This document shows positions 42,631 through 52,099 of a DNA stretch of 64,000 nt, in pieces. Under the pieces are notes generated by a model that saw nothing but the letters and a program-made list of their open reading frames with translations, had not been told where the DNA came from and searched no databases. The first letter of the stretch is position 1, and the number at the start of each line of letters is the position of its first letter. The stretch spans positions 1,302,001-1,366,000 of the forward strand of contig NZ_CP107960.1 of assembly GCF_036077095.1 (NCBI RefSeq), read 5' to 3'. A program made the translations under genes and the position numbers. Origin of the DNA: Streptomyces sp. NBC_00376 (lineage in GTDB: Bacteria > Actinomycetota > Actinomycetes > Streptomycetales > Streptomycetaceae).

Positions 42631-43905
42631 ATGATCATAAGAAAAAGGCTGACGGCCGGGGTGGGCATCCTGCTCGCCACCCTGACCGCCGGGCTCGGCA
42701 CGGCACTCCCCGCCGCCGCCGACGAAGCCCCCGCCAAAGCTTCCCCCAAGGTCGAGCTGGTGCTCGACGTCAGCGGCTCCATGCGGACCCGTGACATCGA
42801 CGGCCAGTCCCGGATGACAGCCGCCAAGCAGGCGTTCAACGAGGTTCTGGACGCGGTGCCCGAGCAGGTGGAGCTCGGTATCCGGACGCTCGGCGCCGAC
42901 TACCCGGGCGACGACCGCAAGGTCGGCTGCAAGGACACCAAGCAGCTCTATCCGGTCGGCCCGCTGGACCGCACCGAGGCGAAGACCGCGGTCGCCACCC
43001 TGGCCCCCACCGGCTGGACCCCGATCGGCCCGGCCCTGCTGGGCGCCGCCGACGACCTCGAAGGCGGCGACTCCACCCGCCGGATCGTACTGATCAGTGA
43101 CGGTGAGGACACCTGCGGCCCGCTCGACCCGTGCGAGGTCGCACGTGACATCGCCGCCCGCGGCATCCACCTCGTCATCGACACCCTGGGCCTGGTGCCC
43201 AACGCGAAGATCCGCGAACAGCTGACCTGCATCGCCGAGGCCACCGGCGGAACGTACACCGCGGTCCAGCACACCGATGAACTCTCCGGCCGCGTCAAGC
43301 AGTTGGTCGACCGGGCCGCCGAGCCCGTCGTCACCCCGGTGGCGACCGAGGGTGCGGACAGCTGCTCCTCGGCTCCGAAGCTGGAGGCCGGCCTCTACAC
43401 CGACCGCGAGAAGTTCGGCCAGCACCGCTGGTACCGGGTCGACGTGCTGCCCGGCCAGGAACTGCGGGCCTCGGTCAGCGTCTTCGCCGATCGCGCCGTG
43501 AACAACGACTACGGCGTGCTGATGCGCGCACTGACCGTGCACGGCCGCGAGATCGTACGGGGCTCGGAGTCGGGCACCGGCCGTACGGACGCGATCTCCT
43601 CCGGCCTGCGCTACCCGAAGCCCGATGTGGACGGCTCGGACAGCGACAAGCCGGCCGCCGAGACCGTGTGCCTCCAGGTCAGCAACTCCTTCTCGGCGCC
43701 CGCCTCGGTGAAGACCTCGCCCGGTATGCCGGTCGAGCTGACCGTGGACCTGGTGGACGCCCCGGACGACGCCGCCGACGCCGCCGCGTTCGGCCTCGGC
43801 CGCGGCTGGTGGCTGCTGGGTGTCCTGGTGCTCACCGGGCTGGTCGCGGGCCTGGTCTTCGGCTGGATCTCGCGCTGGCGCGTCGCTGTCTGGAGGACCA
43901 ACTGA
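42631..43905 (+). CDS. Secreted, membrane-anchored VWA domain protein
   Basis: A 424-residue protein. Signal peptide (residues 1-30, ending ALPAAADEAP). VWA domain with MIDAS D46-x-S-x-S (LVLDVSGSM) and LISDGEDTCGP. Then a beta-rich domain resembling pre-peptidase C-terminal modules (GQHRWYRVDVLPGQELRASV) and one C-terminal transmembrane helix (about 397-417) with a short basic cytoplasmic tail. The topology is outside-facing and anchored. Four extra cysteines suggest disulfides. It is coupled to the next gene (TGATG). The function is unknown; surface display of a MIDAS ligand-binding domain is the most that can be said. Confidence 0.85.
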   Translation: MIIRKRLTAGVGILLATLTAGLGTALPAAADEAPAKASPKVELVLDVSGSMRTRDIDGQSRMTAAKQAFNEVLDAVPEQVELGIRTLGADYPGDDRKVGCKDTKQLYPVGPLDRTEAKTAVATLAPTGWTPIGPALLGAADDLEGGDSTRRIVLISDGEDTCGPLDPCEVARDIAARGIHLVIDTLGLVPNAKIREQLTCIAEATGGTYTAVQHTDELSGRVKQLVDRAAEPVVTPVATEGADSCSSAPKLEAGLYTDREKFGQHRWYRVDVLPGQELRASVSVFADRAVNNDYGVLMRALTVHGREIVRGSESGTGRTDAISSGLRYPKPDVDGSDSDKPAAETVCLQVSNSFSAPASVKTSPGMPVELTVDLVDAPDDAADAAAFGLGRGWWLLGVLVLTGLVAGLVFGWISRWRVAVWRTN

Positions 43906-44750
43906 TGATGCGTAGGACACGTGCACTGGCGGGCGTGCTGCTCGCCGGGATCGCCCTGCTGACGTCGGCGGGCGCCGCGGTGGCCGACGACCCGTCGGCG
44001 AGCCCGAGCCCGAGCGCCTCGGAGGACGGCTCCGGCCCCACCGAGGCCGGCACCACCTTCCGTACGGCGACGGCGATCAAGCCGGACCAGCTCGCCACCG
44101 CCGGGGCGTCCACGGGTGACTACCTGTACTGGGTGTTCCCCGCCGACGCGGGCCAGCGGGCCACCGTCAAGGCGAAGATCACCCTGCCCGAGAGCGCCAC
44201 CCGGCACGGCGCGTCGACCTGGCAGGTCGACGTGTACGACGGGCTGCGGCGCCGCCAGGCCTGCATGTACGGCCGCCAGACCGGCAAGGCCGCGGCCGAC
44301 GCGTCGGCGGTCGAGCTGACCTGCGTACTGCGGACCGTCCGCGCCTGGTCCGAGCCGTGGGCCGACGACCCGCTGCCGGGCAGCTACTACGTACGCCTCA
44401 CGGTCGTCGATCTGCCGTCGGCTGACCTGGGCCTGCCGGTGAAGACCGAGATCGAGGTCACGGCCGCCGACAAGGGCGGCGCGGGCGATGTGGACGGCAC
44501 GCTCGCCGAGCCGCTGGTCCCCGGTGTGTCCTCCGTCGCGCAGGCCTCGGACGACTCGGCCGACGGCGACGACAGCTCGTCCGACGCCCCGCTCGCCAGT
44601 GCGCCGGAGGACGGCTGGGCGTCGGGCTGGTGGACCGACCGCTGGCTGTGGACGGTGGGCGGCGGAGTGCTCGGTGCGCTCGCGGCCGTGTTCGGCTACC
44701 GCCTCACGCGCGGCAGCGGCCGCCCGTCCCGGGTCCCGCCGGGCGTCTGA
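43905..44750 (+). CDS. Membrane-anchored partner of the secreted VWA protein
   Basis: A 281-residue protein: signal peptide (ALAGVLLAGIALLTSAGAAVA), beta-rich extracellular region (TFRTATAIKPDQLATAGAST, then GDYLYWVFPADAGQRATVKA), an Asp/Ser-rich spacer (SDDSADGDDSSSD) and one C-terminal transmembrane helix. The ectodomain resembles the beta domain of the preceding VWA protein. The ATG at 43905 overlaps the VWA stop, and a second ATG follows at once; GGAGGA lies upstream. No enzyme motif is seen. The two proteins probably form one envelope complex. Confidence 0.8.
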   Translation: MMRRTRALAGVLLAGIALLTSAGAAVADDPSASPSPSASEDGSGPTEAGTTFRTATAIKPDQLATAGASTGDYLYWVFPADAGQRATVKAKITLPESATRHGASTWQVDVYDGLRRRQACMYGRQTGKAAADASAVELTCVLRTVRAWSEPWADDPLPGSYYVRLTVVDLPSADLGLPVKTEIEVTAADKGGAGDVDGTLAEPLVPGVSSVAQASDDSADGDDSSSDAPLASAPEDGWASGWWTDRWLWTVGGGVLGALAAVFGYRLTRGSGRPSRVPPGV

Positions 44751-44792
44751 CCGCGCAGCGCGGCCCGGGCTCCGTACAGGTGCCCGGCACAT

Positions 44793-44826
44793 CGCCGGCC
44801 CGGCCCGCTCCCGGGCCGGGCCGGCG
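44793..44826 (+). terminator. Terminator of the secreted VWA operon
   Basis: A perfect 15-bp GC-only stem (CGCCGGCCCGGCCCG / CGGGCCGGGCCGGCG) with a 4-base loop lies 42 bases after the operon stop. Confidence 0.75.
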
Positions 44827-44959
44827 GTGGCTGACAGCGACTACCCTCGACAACTCACGTACCGCACAAGGCCGATGACAGGTTCCAGGGCGTGCGGTAC
44901 CGCTGAAGTCAGGTCGCCGCGCACCGAATCGGGTGCGCCACAAGGGAGCGGAGACATTC

Positions 44960-46327
44960 ATGTCCACGGAGACCGGCCCGGCCATCGACGCCGAGCCGCG
45001 GAGCCACCGGATCGTGCCGGGCCCGAAGGGGCTGCCGTTCATCGGGAATCTGCCGCAGTTCGGAAAGAACCCCCTCGCCTTCTTCGAGCGGCTGCGCTCC
45101 CACGGGGACATGGTGGGCTGGCGATTCGGCCCCAACTCCTGTGTGTACATAGCGGATCCGGACTGCATAGGTGAGCTGCTCACCGAGACGGAACGCTCCT
45201 TCGACCAGCCGGCCCTGGGCATCGCCTTCCGGACCGTGATGGGCAACGGCGTGGTGGTCGCCCGCGGCACGGACTGGCGGCGGAAGCGGTCGCTGGTGCA
45301 GCCCTCCGTACGGCCCAAGCAGGTGCGGTCGTACGCGGCGACGATGGCGAGCAGCACGGTGGAGCTGGCGGACACCTGGTCGGGCGGTGAACGCATCGAT
45401 ATCAAGCGGGAGATGGCGGCGCTGACCCAACGGATCGCCGTGCGCACGATCTTCGGCGTCGACACGGCGGCCGACGCCGAGGCGATGGGCCGGGCGATGG
45501 ATGTGGCGCAGCAGGAGATCGGCAAGGAGTTCGCCGGTATCGGCGCGTTGCTGCCGGACTGGGTGCCGACCCCCGGCAGAGCCAGGATCAAGAAGGCCGC
45601 GACGGTCATCGACGCCGAGGTGGGCCGGGTCGTCGCCCGTCACCGCGACGGCGGGGACGAGCGCCCCGATCTGCTGAGCCGGCTGCTGACGGCGGTCGAC
45701 GAGACGGGTGAGCGCCTCACCGATCAGGAGATCCGCGACGAGACGGTCACGCTGTACATCGGCGGGCACGAGACGACCAGTTCCACTCTGGTGTGGGCCT
45801 GGTATCTGCTGGCCCGCAACCCGCGGGTGCGTGCCGCGCTCGCCGAGGAACTGGACCGGGTGCTCGGCGACCGGGAACCGGAGTTCGACGACTACGCGCG
45901 GCTGACGTACACCCAGTCCGTGGTCAAGGAGACACTGCGCCTCTACCCGACGATCTGGCTGGTCACCGGTGTCGCCAAGGCCGGAGCGCAGATCGGCGGT
46001 GTGCCGATGCCGGAGGGCACCCGGGTGTGGACCAGCCAGTGGGCGACCCAGCGCGACGCACGGTGGTTCCCCGAGCCGGAGGAGTTCCGCCCCGAGCGCT
46101 GGGACCCTGAGGAGGGCGACAGCATCGCGGAGTACGCCTGGTTCCCGTTCGGCGGCGGCCCCCGGGTCTGCCTGGGCGCCCGGTTCGCGATGGTCGAGTC
46201 CGTGCTGATCCTGGCCGTGCTGGCCCGCCGCTTCGAGCTGGACGTGGACCCGGGTGTCATCGAGCCGGTCCCTTCGCTCACGCTGCAACCGGACCGGGAA
46301 GTGATGGCGACGGTCCGGACCCGCTGA
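44960..46327 (+). CDS. Cytochrome P450
   Basis: A 455-residue P450 of bacterial class I type. The K-helix EXXR is intact (ETLRLYP, E324/R327). The I-helix oxygen-binding region reads YIGGHETTSS, the PERF-like motif is FRPERWDP and the heme loop is FPFGGGPRVCLGARF with Cys404. In overall style it resembles pentalenene-oxygenase-like and CYP102-like P450s with a proline-rich lead-in (RIVPGPKGLPFIGNLPQFGK). The ATG at 44960 is preferred over one 27 bases upstream because of GGAGCGGAG just before it. No redox partner or terpene synthase adjoins it, so the substrate is unknown. Confidence 0.92.
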   Translation: MSTETGPAIDAEPRSHRIVPGPKGLPFIGNLPQFGKNPLAFFERLRSHGDMVGWRFGPNSCVYIADPDCIGELLTETERSFDQPALGIAFRTVMGNGVVVARGTDWRRKRSLVQPSVRPKQVRSYAATMASSTVELADTWSGGERIDIKREMAALTQRIAVRTIFGVDTAADAEAMGRAMDVAQQEIGKEFAGIGALLPDWVPTPGRARIKKAATVIDAEVGRVVARHRDGGDERPDLLSRLLTAVDETGERLTDQEIRDETVTLYIGGHETTSSTLVWAWYLLARNPRVRAALAEELDRVLGDREPEFDDYARLTYTQSVVKETLRLYPTIWLVTGVAKAGAQIGGVPMPEGTRVWTSQWATQRDARWFPEPEEFRPERWDPEEGDSIAEYAWFPFGGGPRVCLGARFAMVESVLILAVLARRFELDVDPGVIEPVPSLTLQPDREVMATVRTR

Positions 46328-46518
46328 CGTCGCGCGGGGCGGGCCCGGTGGCCGCGCCGGTCCCTTGCGGGACCGCCCCCGCACCGGACACACCGAACCG
46401 ATATGTCCGATCTGTCGCGGAGATCAGGTCATGCGGTTCACACTGTCCATGTCGGCCGCACCGGCCGGCGGGCCGTCCGGCCGTACCCGCAGGCTGTCGA
46501 TCCAACGGGAGAAACACC

Positions 46519-47040
46519 ATGCGTCTGCGCCCCGCCCTCACCGCCGCACTCGCCGTCGCGGCCACCCTGCCACTGACCGGCACCACGGCGTCGGCGACGA
46601 CCGACGCCGCGAGCCGCCCGGCGACCTGCCAGGAGAAGGCCCTCACGGTGCACGCCGCACCCGGCGGACAGCGGAACACGGCCCGGATCAGCGTCGTCAA
46701 CAACGGCGGCCGGTCCTGCGCGGTGGACCGGATCCCCACGATCACCTTCCGGGGCCTCGACGGCTCCGCCGAAGTCGTCCCGCCCGCCGGCAGCGGCCCC
46801 TACGAGCTGTCCCCGGGCGAGCGGGCGTACGCCGCCGTACGGACCGCCGACCCGGCGGCCACCGAGGGCCACGTCGTCGGCAGCCTCTCCGTGGCCGCGG
46901 ACCCCTCCCACCTTGGCGTCACCTTCGGCGCGGCCACCGTCGGCATGCCGGAGGGCGTCCATGTGTGGGTGCCGGTGACCACCGTCTGGCAGCACTCGCG
47001 CGCGGCGGCGGACAGCGCCCTGGCGGACGCGCCGGGGTGA
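46519..47040 (+). CDS. Secreted DUF4232 protein
   Basis: A 173-residue exported protein: signal peptide (MRLRPALTAALAVAATLPLT with an Ala-rich cleavage region) followed by a single DUF4232 beta domain with VNNGGRSCAVDRIPTITF and YELSPGERAYAAVR. Two cysteines probably form a disulfide. DUF4232 proteins are abundant in Streptomyces secretomes and have no known function. GGGAGAAACACC precedes the ATG. It appears to be a single gene. Confidence 0.83.
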   Translation: MRLRPALTAALAVAATLPLTGTTASATTDAASRPATCQEKALTVHAAPGGQRNTARISVVNNGGRSCAVDRIPTITFRGLDGSAEVVPPAGSGPYELSPGERAYAAVRTADPAATEGHVVGSLSVAADPSHLGVTFGAATVGMPEGVHVWVPVTTVWQHSRAAADSALADAPG

Positions 47041-47221
47041 GCGGGGCACACCGAGGCGAAGGGCGCGCCGGGGTGAGCGGCGGCTACAGACCGTAGCCGG
47101 TACCGCCGACGGTCCACCGCGGGTCGGGGGCCGTTGTGACGTCGGCGCTCGGCCCCGGCAGTGAAGCGGACGGACGGCATCGGGTGGCACCCGGAACGCC
47201 GGCCGGAGCACCGGCCAAGCG

Positions 47222-47251
47222 TTGACATGCACCGGTCGTACGGTGAATTCT
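47222..47251 (+). promoter_or_regulatory. Putative promoter of the GH31 gene
   Basis: TTGACA (47222-47227) is followed after 17-18 bases by GAATTC/AATTCT, a weak -10. It lies 82 bases upstream of the inferred TTG start. Confidence 0.4.
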
Positions 47252-47332
47252 GATGCTCGAATCTCCAGAGTTCCAATCACGACTGCGCAGGTGTCACCTA
47301 TTTCGCTGTTCGGTACGAACGGAGAACACTCC

Positions 47333-50005
47333 TTGCGGATACTCAAGAACCGTCCCGGCCAAGCGGCCTTCGGCACGCTGTCGGTGATCGTCCTCGCACT
47401 CACCGCCCTGACCGGCCCGGCCCCGCAGGCCCATGCCGCGGCCACACCCTCGGGCACCCTGGACAGCGCGACGAAGACCGTTACGTGGCAGAGCCCGGTG
47501 TACGCCAAGGGAACCGTCGACTCGCCCAGCAAGTGCGGCACGGCCGCCGAAGACCCCGAGAATGCGGTCTGTGCCCGGTTCGACCTGACCGTCGACCCGC
47601 CCGAGGGCCAGTGGGACGACAACCCCGAGGGCGGCGTCCCCGTCTCCATCCAATGGGAGACGCCCACGGACGACTTCGACATGTACATCTACGACTCGGC
47701 CAACAAGCAGGTGGCTTCCAGCGCCGGCACCGCCGACCCCGAGTCCGCGGTCATACCGAAGGCTTCCGGGACTTACCACGTGGTGGTCGTCCCCTACGAC
47801 GTGCACAACAATTCCTTCAGCGGAAAGGCATATCTGCCCGAGGCCACCGATGCCGGGAACCTCACCGGTCTCAGCGGCTCGCACGGCAGGTACGAGATCG
47901 AGGCAGGTGCTCTCAAGGCCCGCGCCGAGTTCTTCACCGACGACACGCTGCGGCTCCAGGCATCCCCGGACGGCGTGCTCGCCGACCCGAAGGACAGCCA
48001 CATGATCCGGCAGCAGCCCACCGCGCAACCGCACACCAAGTCCTTCGACGCGGGCACCTATTACGGCATCCGTTCCAAGGGCGTGGTGCTTCGCGTGTAC
48101 AAGAAGCCGCTGCGTTTCGGCCTCTACAAGGCCGACAACCGCACGGCCATCTGGCAGGAGGCCGATCCGCTGCGCTGGACCGGCGGTGGCATGCGGCAGA
48201 GCCTGAAGCGCGGCGCCGACGAGCAGTTCTTCGGTGGCGGCGAGCAGAACGGCAGCTTCTCCCACCGCGGCCGGCTCATGAACGTCGGCAACAACACCAA
48301 TTGGAACGAGGGCGGTTACAACAACTCCCAGCCGTTCTACATCTCCACGGCCGGTTACGGCGTGTTCCGCAACACCATGACGCCGGGCATCTACGACTTC
48401 GACTCCCCGGTGCGGACCGGTCAGCAGGAACGGCGCCTGGACGCCTACTACTTCACCGGTGACACCAAGTCGGTCATCGGCAAGTACACCTCCCTGGTGG
48501 GCAAGCCGTTCATGCCCCCGGTGTACGGGCTGGAGCCCGGATCCGCCGACTGCTACCTCCACAACGCCAACCGGGGCGAGCGCCACACCCTGGACGCCCT
48601 GAAGGTCTCCGACAGCTATGTCGGCAACGGGATGCCGCTCGGCTGGATGCTCGTCAACGACGGCTACGGCTGCGGTTACGAGAACCTGTCGGAGACGGGT
48701 GCGGGGCTCAACAAGAACCACGCCCAGCTCGGGCTCTGGACCCAGAACGGTCTGCCCGACGAGGCCGCTGAGGCCAAGGCCGGGGTACGCGTCCGCAAGC
48801 TGGACGTCGCCTGGGTCGGCGGCGGCTACGGCTTCGCGCTGGACGCCTGCGACCAGGCCAAGGCCGGCATCGAGAACAACAGCGACGCCCGCGGCTTCGT
48901 CTGGCTGCCCGTGTCCTGGGCAGGTGCGCAGCGCTGCGGTGTGCTGTGGAGCGGGGACCAGAGCCTGTCCTGGGACTTCATCCGCTGGCAGATCCCGACG
49001 TACGCCGGAGCGACCATGTCCGGCATCGCGTACAACACGGGTGACGTCGGCAGCATCTACCGTCACGACCCCGAGATGTACACCCGCGACCTCCAGTGGA
49101 AGGCGTTCCTCCCGGCCATCATGACCATGGACGGCTGGGCCAGTGACATCACCACCAAGAAGCCGCACGACCAGCAGCCGTGGCTGGACGGGGAGCCGTA
49201 CACCTCCATCAACCGCAAGTACCTGATGCTGAAGGAGCGGCTGCTGCCGTACATGTACACCCTGTCGAAGGAGGCCACGAAGACCGGTGTCGGCGCGGTC
49301 CGGCCGCTCGCGCTGGAGTACCCCGACGACCCGGCGGCGCTCGGTCCCGACGCCAAGTACGAGTTCCTGGCCGGCCCCGATTTCCTGGTGGCGCCGGTGT
49401 ACAGCGACACGGACGTCCGTAACGGCATCTACCTGCCCAAGGGCACCTGGACCGACTACTGGACGGGCCGGACGTACCAGGGCCCGACCACGATCGACGG
49501 TTACGAGGCGCCGCTCGACACCCTGCCGCTCTTCGTCAAGGGCGGATCGATCGTGCCGATGTGGCCCGAGGGCACGATGTCCTGGGAGTCCCGGGACCGG
49601 ACCCGGCTCGGCTACGACATCCACCCGCAGGGCACCACGCAGTACACGCTCTACGAGGACGACGGCGTGACGAGGAAGTTCGCGCAGGGTGCCTCGGCCA
49701 CCCAGCACGTACGGGTCGAGGCACCCGCCCGGGGCAAGGAGGGTGGCACCACCGTCAGGATCGGTGCGAGCGTGGGCAGTTACAAGGGCAAGGTGGCCGC
49801 CCGTTCGTACGACCTGACCGTGCACGGCGAGCACGCACCGTCGCAGGTCGTCATGGGCCACAGCCGCCTGCGCCGGGTGAACTCGGCGGCGGAGCTCGCC
49901 AGGGCCGGATCCGGCTGGTTCACCGACCCCGCGACCGGGATCACGGAGGTCAGGACACCGTCCGTCTCCACCGGGCGCGGCTTCACGGTCGAACTGCGGA
50001 AGTAG
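47333..50005 (+). CDS. Secreted glycoside hydrolase family 31
   Basis: An 890-residue exported enzyme. The signal peptide (IVLALTALTGPAPQAHAAA) is followed by a PPC-like beta domain (VPVSIQWETPTDDFDMYIYD, residues about 85-165), a GH31 N-terminal domain with FFGGGEQNGSFSHRG and the catalytic barrel. Likely catalytic residues are Asp in KLDVAWVGGGYGF (nucleophile) and Asp in LWSGDQSLSWDF (acid/base). C-terminal beta domains follow. GH31 enzymes are alpha-glycosidases, alpha-xylosidases or relatives. No ATG fits: a TTG at 47333 follows GGAGAACACTCC and begins the signal peptide. Nearby xylose genes are suggestive but not proof of an alpha-xylosidase role. Confidence 0.88.
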   Translation: MRILKNRPGQAAFGTLSVIVLALTALTGPAPQAHAAATPSGTLDSATKTVTWQSPVYAKGTVDSPSKCGTAAEDPENAVCARFDLTVDPPEGQWDDNPEGGVPVSIQWETPTDDFDMYIYDSANKQVASSAGTADPESAVIPKASGTYHVVVVPYDVHNNSFSGKAYLPEATDAGNLTGLSGSHGRYEIEAGALKARAEFFTDDTLRLQASPDGVLADPKDSHMIRQQPTAQPHTKSFDAGTYYGIRSKGVVLRVYKKPLRFGLYKADNRTAIWQEADPLRWTGGGMRQSLKRGADEQFFGGGEQNGSFSHRGRLMNVGNNTNWNEGGYNNSQPFYISTAGYGVFRNTMTPGIYDFDSPVRTGQQERRLDAYYFTGDTKSVIGKYTSLVGKPFMPPVYGLEPGSADCYLHNANRGERHTLDALKVSDSYVGNGMPLGWMLVNDGYGCGYENLSETGAGLNKNHAQLGLWTQNGLPDEAAEAKAGVRVRKLDVAWVGGGYGFALDACDQAKAGIENNSDARGFVWLPVSWAGAQRCGVLWSGDQSLSWDFIRWQIPTYAGATMSGIAYNTGDVGSIYRHDPEMYTRDLQWKAFLPAIMTMDGWASDITTKKPHDQQPWLDGEPYTSINRKYLMLKERLLPYMYTLSKEATKTGVGAVRPLALEYPDDPAALGPDAKYEFLAGPDFLVAPVYSDTDVRNGIYLPKGTWTDYWTGRTYQGPTTIDGYEAPLDTLPLFVKGGSIVPMWPEGTMSWESRDRTRLGYDIHPQGTTQYTLYEDDGVTRKFAQGASATQHVRVEAPARGKEGGTTVRIGASVGSYKGKVAARSYDLTVHGEHAPSQVVMGHSRLRRVNSAAELARAGSGWFTDPATGITEVRTPSVSTGRGFTVELRK

Positions 50006-50034
50006 CCGCGGAAGCAGCCGACGAACCCGGCAAT

Positions 50035-50077
50035 GCGGGGGCCGGGGGCCGTCTCCGGACGGTCCCCGGCCCCCCGC
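50035..50077. terminator. Hairpin between GH31 and methyltransferase genes
   Basis: Long near-perfect GC-rich stem (arms 50035-50053 and 50058-50077 with one bulge and one mismatch, loop TCCG) between convergent genes. Confidence 0.7.
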
Positions 50078-50089
50078 GCCCGTCTCACG

Positions 50090-50920
50090 CTACGGCTTGC
50101 GGGCGACCGCACCGTAGATCGGCACCGGCTGTGTCTCCACCGGGAGCTCGCCGAGGCTGAGTTCCGGATGCCAGTCGACGACCGACACCAGGCCGGGTTC
50201 GACCAGTTCCAGCCCGTCGAAGAACCGGCTGACGCCCCGGTGCGACCTCGGGACGAGCGTCATACCGCCCGCCGCGTACGAGGCCACCCCTTTCTCCACG
50301 CTCCCGGGGTCGAAGTCACCGGTGAGCTGCGACAGCACCAGGCAGCTTCCGGCGGGAAGCCGCTCCGTCAACCGCTCCACCAGCGCGTACGCTCCCTCGC
50401 CGCCGCCACCTTCATCGCCGTCGTCGATGAAGTGCAGGAGCGCGATGAGGGAGAGCGCGACGGGCCGGTCGAAGTCGATGACGTCGGCGGCCAGTTCGAG
50501 GATCCTCTCCGGCTCCCGCACATCGGCGTCCAGGTACGCCGTCACTCCTTCGGCACTCCCGCTCAGCAGCGCCCCGGCATGGGCCAGGACGACGGGGTCG
50601 TTGTCCACGTACACGACCCGGGCGTCGGGAGCCGTGCTCTGGACGGTCCGGTGCAGATTGGGCTCGGTGGGAATGCCGGAACCGATGTCGAGGAACTGCC
50701 GGATCCCCGCCTCGCCCGCGAGCCAGCGCATCGCGCGGTGCATGAACCACCGGTTGTGCCGTGCGATGTGCTTCGTGTCCGGTGAGAGCCCGGCGATCTG
50801 TCTCCCGAGCTCCTCGTCGGCGGGATGGTTGTCCGTCCCGCCGAGAATCCAGTCGTACACCCGCGCGGGATGCGGCCTGGTGGTGTCGATGCAGTCCGCA
50901 CCGGATCCGTACCCTGTCAT
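50090..50920 (-). CDS. DUF574-type SAM-dependent methyltransferase
   Basis: A 276-residue protein of the DUF574/Methyltransf_19 family, greatly expanded in Streptomyces. The N-terminal TRPHPARVYDWILGGTDNHP motif is diagnostic, followed by the SAM site FLDIGSGIPTEPNLH and VYVDNDPVVLAHA. The C-terminus ends LGELPVETQPVPIYGAV. Substrates are unknown. It is a paralogue of the gene at 51042; the two are separated by 121 bp and are read in the same direction. Confidence 0.92.
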   Translation of the reverse strand: MTGYGSGADCIDTTRPHPARVYDWILGGTDNHPADEELGRQIAGLSPDTKHIARHNRWFMHRAMRWLAGEAGIRQFLDIGSGIPTEPNLHRTVQSTAPDARVVYVDNDPVVLAHAGALLSGSAEGVTAYLDADVREPERILELAADVIDFDRPVALSLIALLHFIDDGDEGGGGEGAYALVERLTERLPAGSCLVLSQLTGDFDPGSVEKGVASYAAGGMTLVPRSHRGVSRFFDGLELVEPGLVSVVDWHPELSLGELPVETQPVPIYGAVARKP

Positions 50921-51041
50921 CCGGCGTTCCCCCTAGGTACTGGTCAACCACCTGCACCAACATCTTGCAGCAGTCGCCCGGCCGGCCGCGCGGACACGCG
51001 TGATCCGACGGCCGGCCACCCGCATCGGGCTGCGGGCCACG

Positions 51042-51866
51042 TCACTCCTTGACGCCGATCCCCCCGAAGGCGTCGACGTCCGCGGGCACGGTCGCGCTGT
51101 CGGCGTCGGGCCGCCACTCGCTGAGCCGGACGAAGCCGGGGTCGAGGATCCGCAGCCCGTCGAAGAGCGTGACGATCTCGTCCGGCTCGCGCACGTAGTA
51201 CGGAACCGCGCCGCTCTCGATGTACGCCTTCTCCGCGGCGATCATGCCCTCGCTGGTGCGCGTGCCGTCGTACACCACCAGGTAGCTGCCGGCCGGCAGC
51301 CCCGCCATCAGCCGGCCGACCACCTCGCGGGCCTTGGTGAAGTCGTCCGCGTGACCGAGGATGCCGAGCAGCATCAGGGCCACGGGCCGGTCGAAGTCGA
51401 GCGTCTTCGCCGCCTCGGCCAGGATGCTGTCCGGGTCGTAGAGGTCGGCGTCGATGTAGTCGGTCACGCCCTCGGACGAACTGGTCAGCAGCGCGCGGGC
51501 GTGCGTCAGCACGAGCGGGTCGTTGTCGACGTACACGATGCGCGCCTCGGGCGCGATGTCCTGGGCCACCTGGTGGGTGTTGTCCGCGGTGGGCAGGCCG
51601 GTCCCGATGTCCAGGAACTGCCGGACCCCCCGCTCCTGAACGAGGTGGCTCACCGAACGCCGCAGGAACTGCCGCCCCGCCACCGCCACGTCGACGAGTC
51701 CCGGGAAGAACGCCTTGATCTGGTCACCGATCTCACGGTCGACCTCGTAGTTGTCCTTCCCGCCCACGAAGTAGTTCCAGAAGCGGGCGGAATGAGGCCT
51801 GGTGGTGTCGATCCGTTCCGACACCGGCCTGGCGGGAGGGGTGACGGACGGCTGCTGCTCACTCAT
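51042..51866 (-). CDS. DUF574-type SAM-dependent methyltransferase (paralogue)
   Basis: A 274-residue paralogue of the preceding methyltransferase: TRPHSARFWNYFVGGKDNYE, FLDIGTGLPTADNTHQ and IVYVDNDPLVLTHARALL. GGAGGTCTCC precedes the ATG. The YVGGKDNYEVDRE form is the commonest DUF574 variant. Divergence between the copies in the N-terminal motif (ILGGTDN versus FVGGKDN) suggests old duplication and different targets. Its promoter must lie in the spacer shared with the divergent GtrA gene. Confidence 0.93.
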   Translation of the reverse strand: MSEQQPSVTPPARPVSERIDTTRPHSARFWNYFVGGKDNYEVDREIGDQIKAFFPGLVDVAVAGRQFLRRSVSHLVQERGVRQFLDIGTGLPTADNTHQVAQDIAPEARIVYVDNDPLVLTHARALLTSSSEGVTDYIDADLYDPDSILAEAAKTLDFDRPVALMLLGILGHADDFTKAREVVGRLMAGLPAGSYLVVYDGTRTSEGMIAAEKAYIESGAVPYYVREPDEIVTLFDGLRILDPGFVRLSEWRPDADSATVPADVDAFGGIGVKE

Positions 51867-52052
51867 GGAGACCTCCGGACGCGAAAGTGATCAAGCTATG
51901 GCCTTAACCTACCTGGGCGTCGCGAGAGTTATGGCCACATACGTCACCGAACATGTCTCCCGTGTTCGGCCCGGGGTGGGTTCCGGGTTGTCCCCCGCTT
52001 GAGCCGGACATTATCGAGTCGCTCGAACGGCGCCGAATCCGTAGGTTCTGAA

Positions 52053-52067
52053 GTGGATTCGATCCAC
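52053..52067. promoter_or_regulatory. Inverted repeat upstream of the GtrA gene
   Basis: GTGGAT-TCG-ATCCAC is a perfect 6-bp inverted repeat with a 3-base centre, 32 bases before the GtrA start. It may be an operator. Confidence 0.4.
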
Positions 52068-52099
52068 CGTTCCCCCTCAGAATTTACGGAGGCCCGTCA

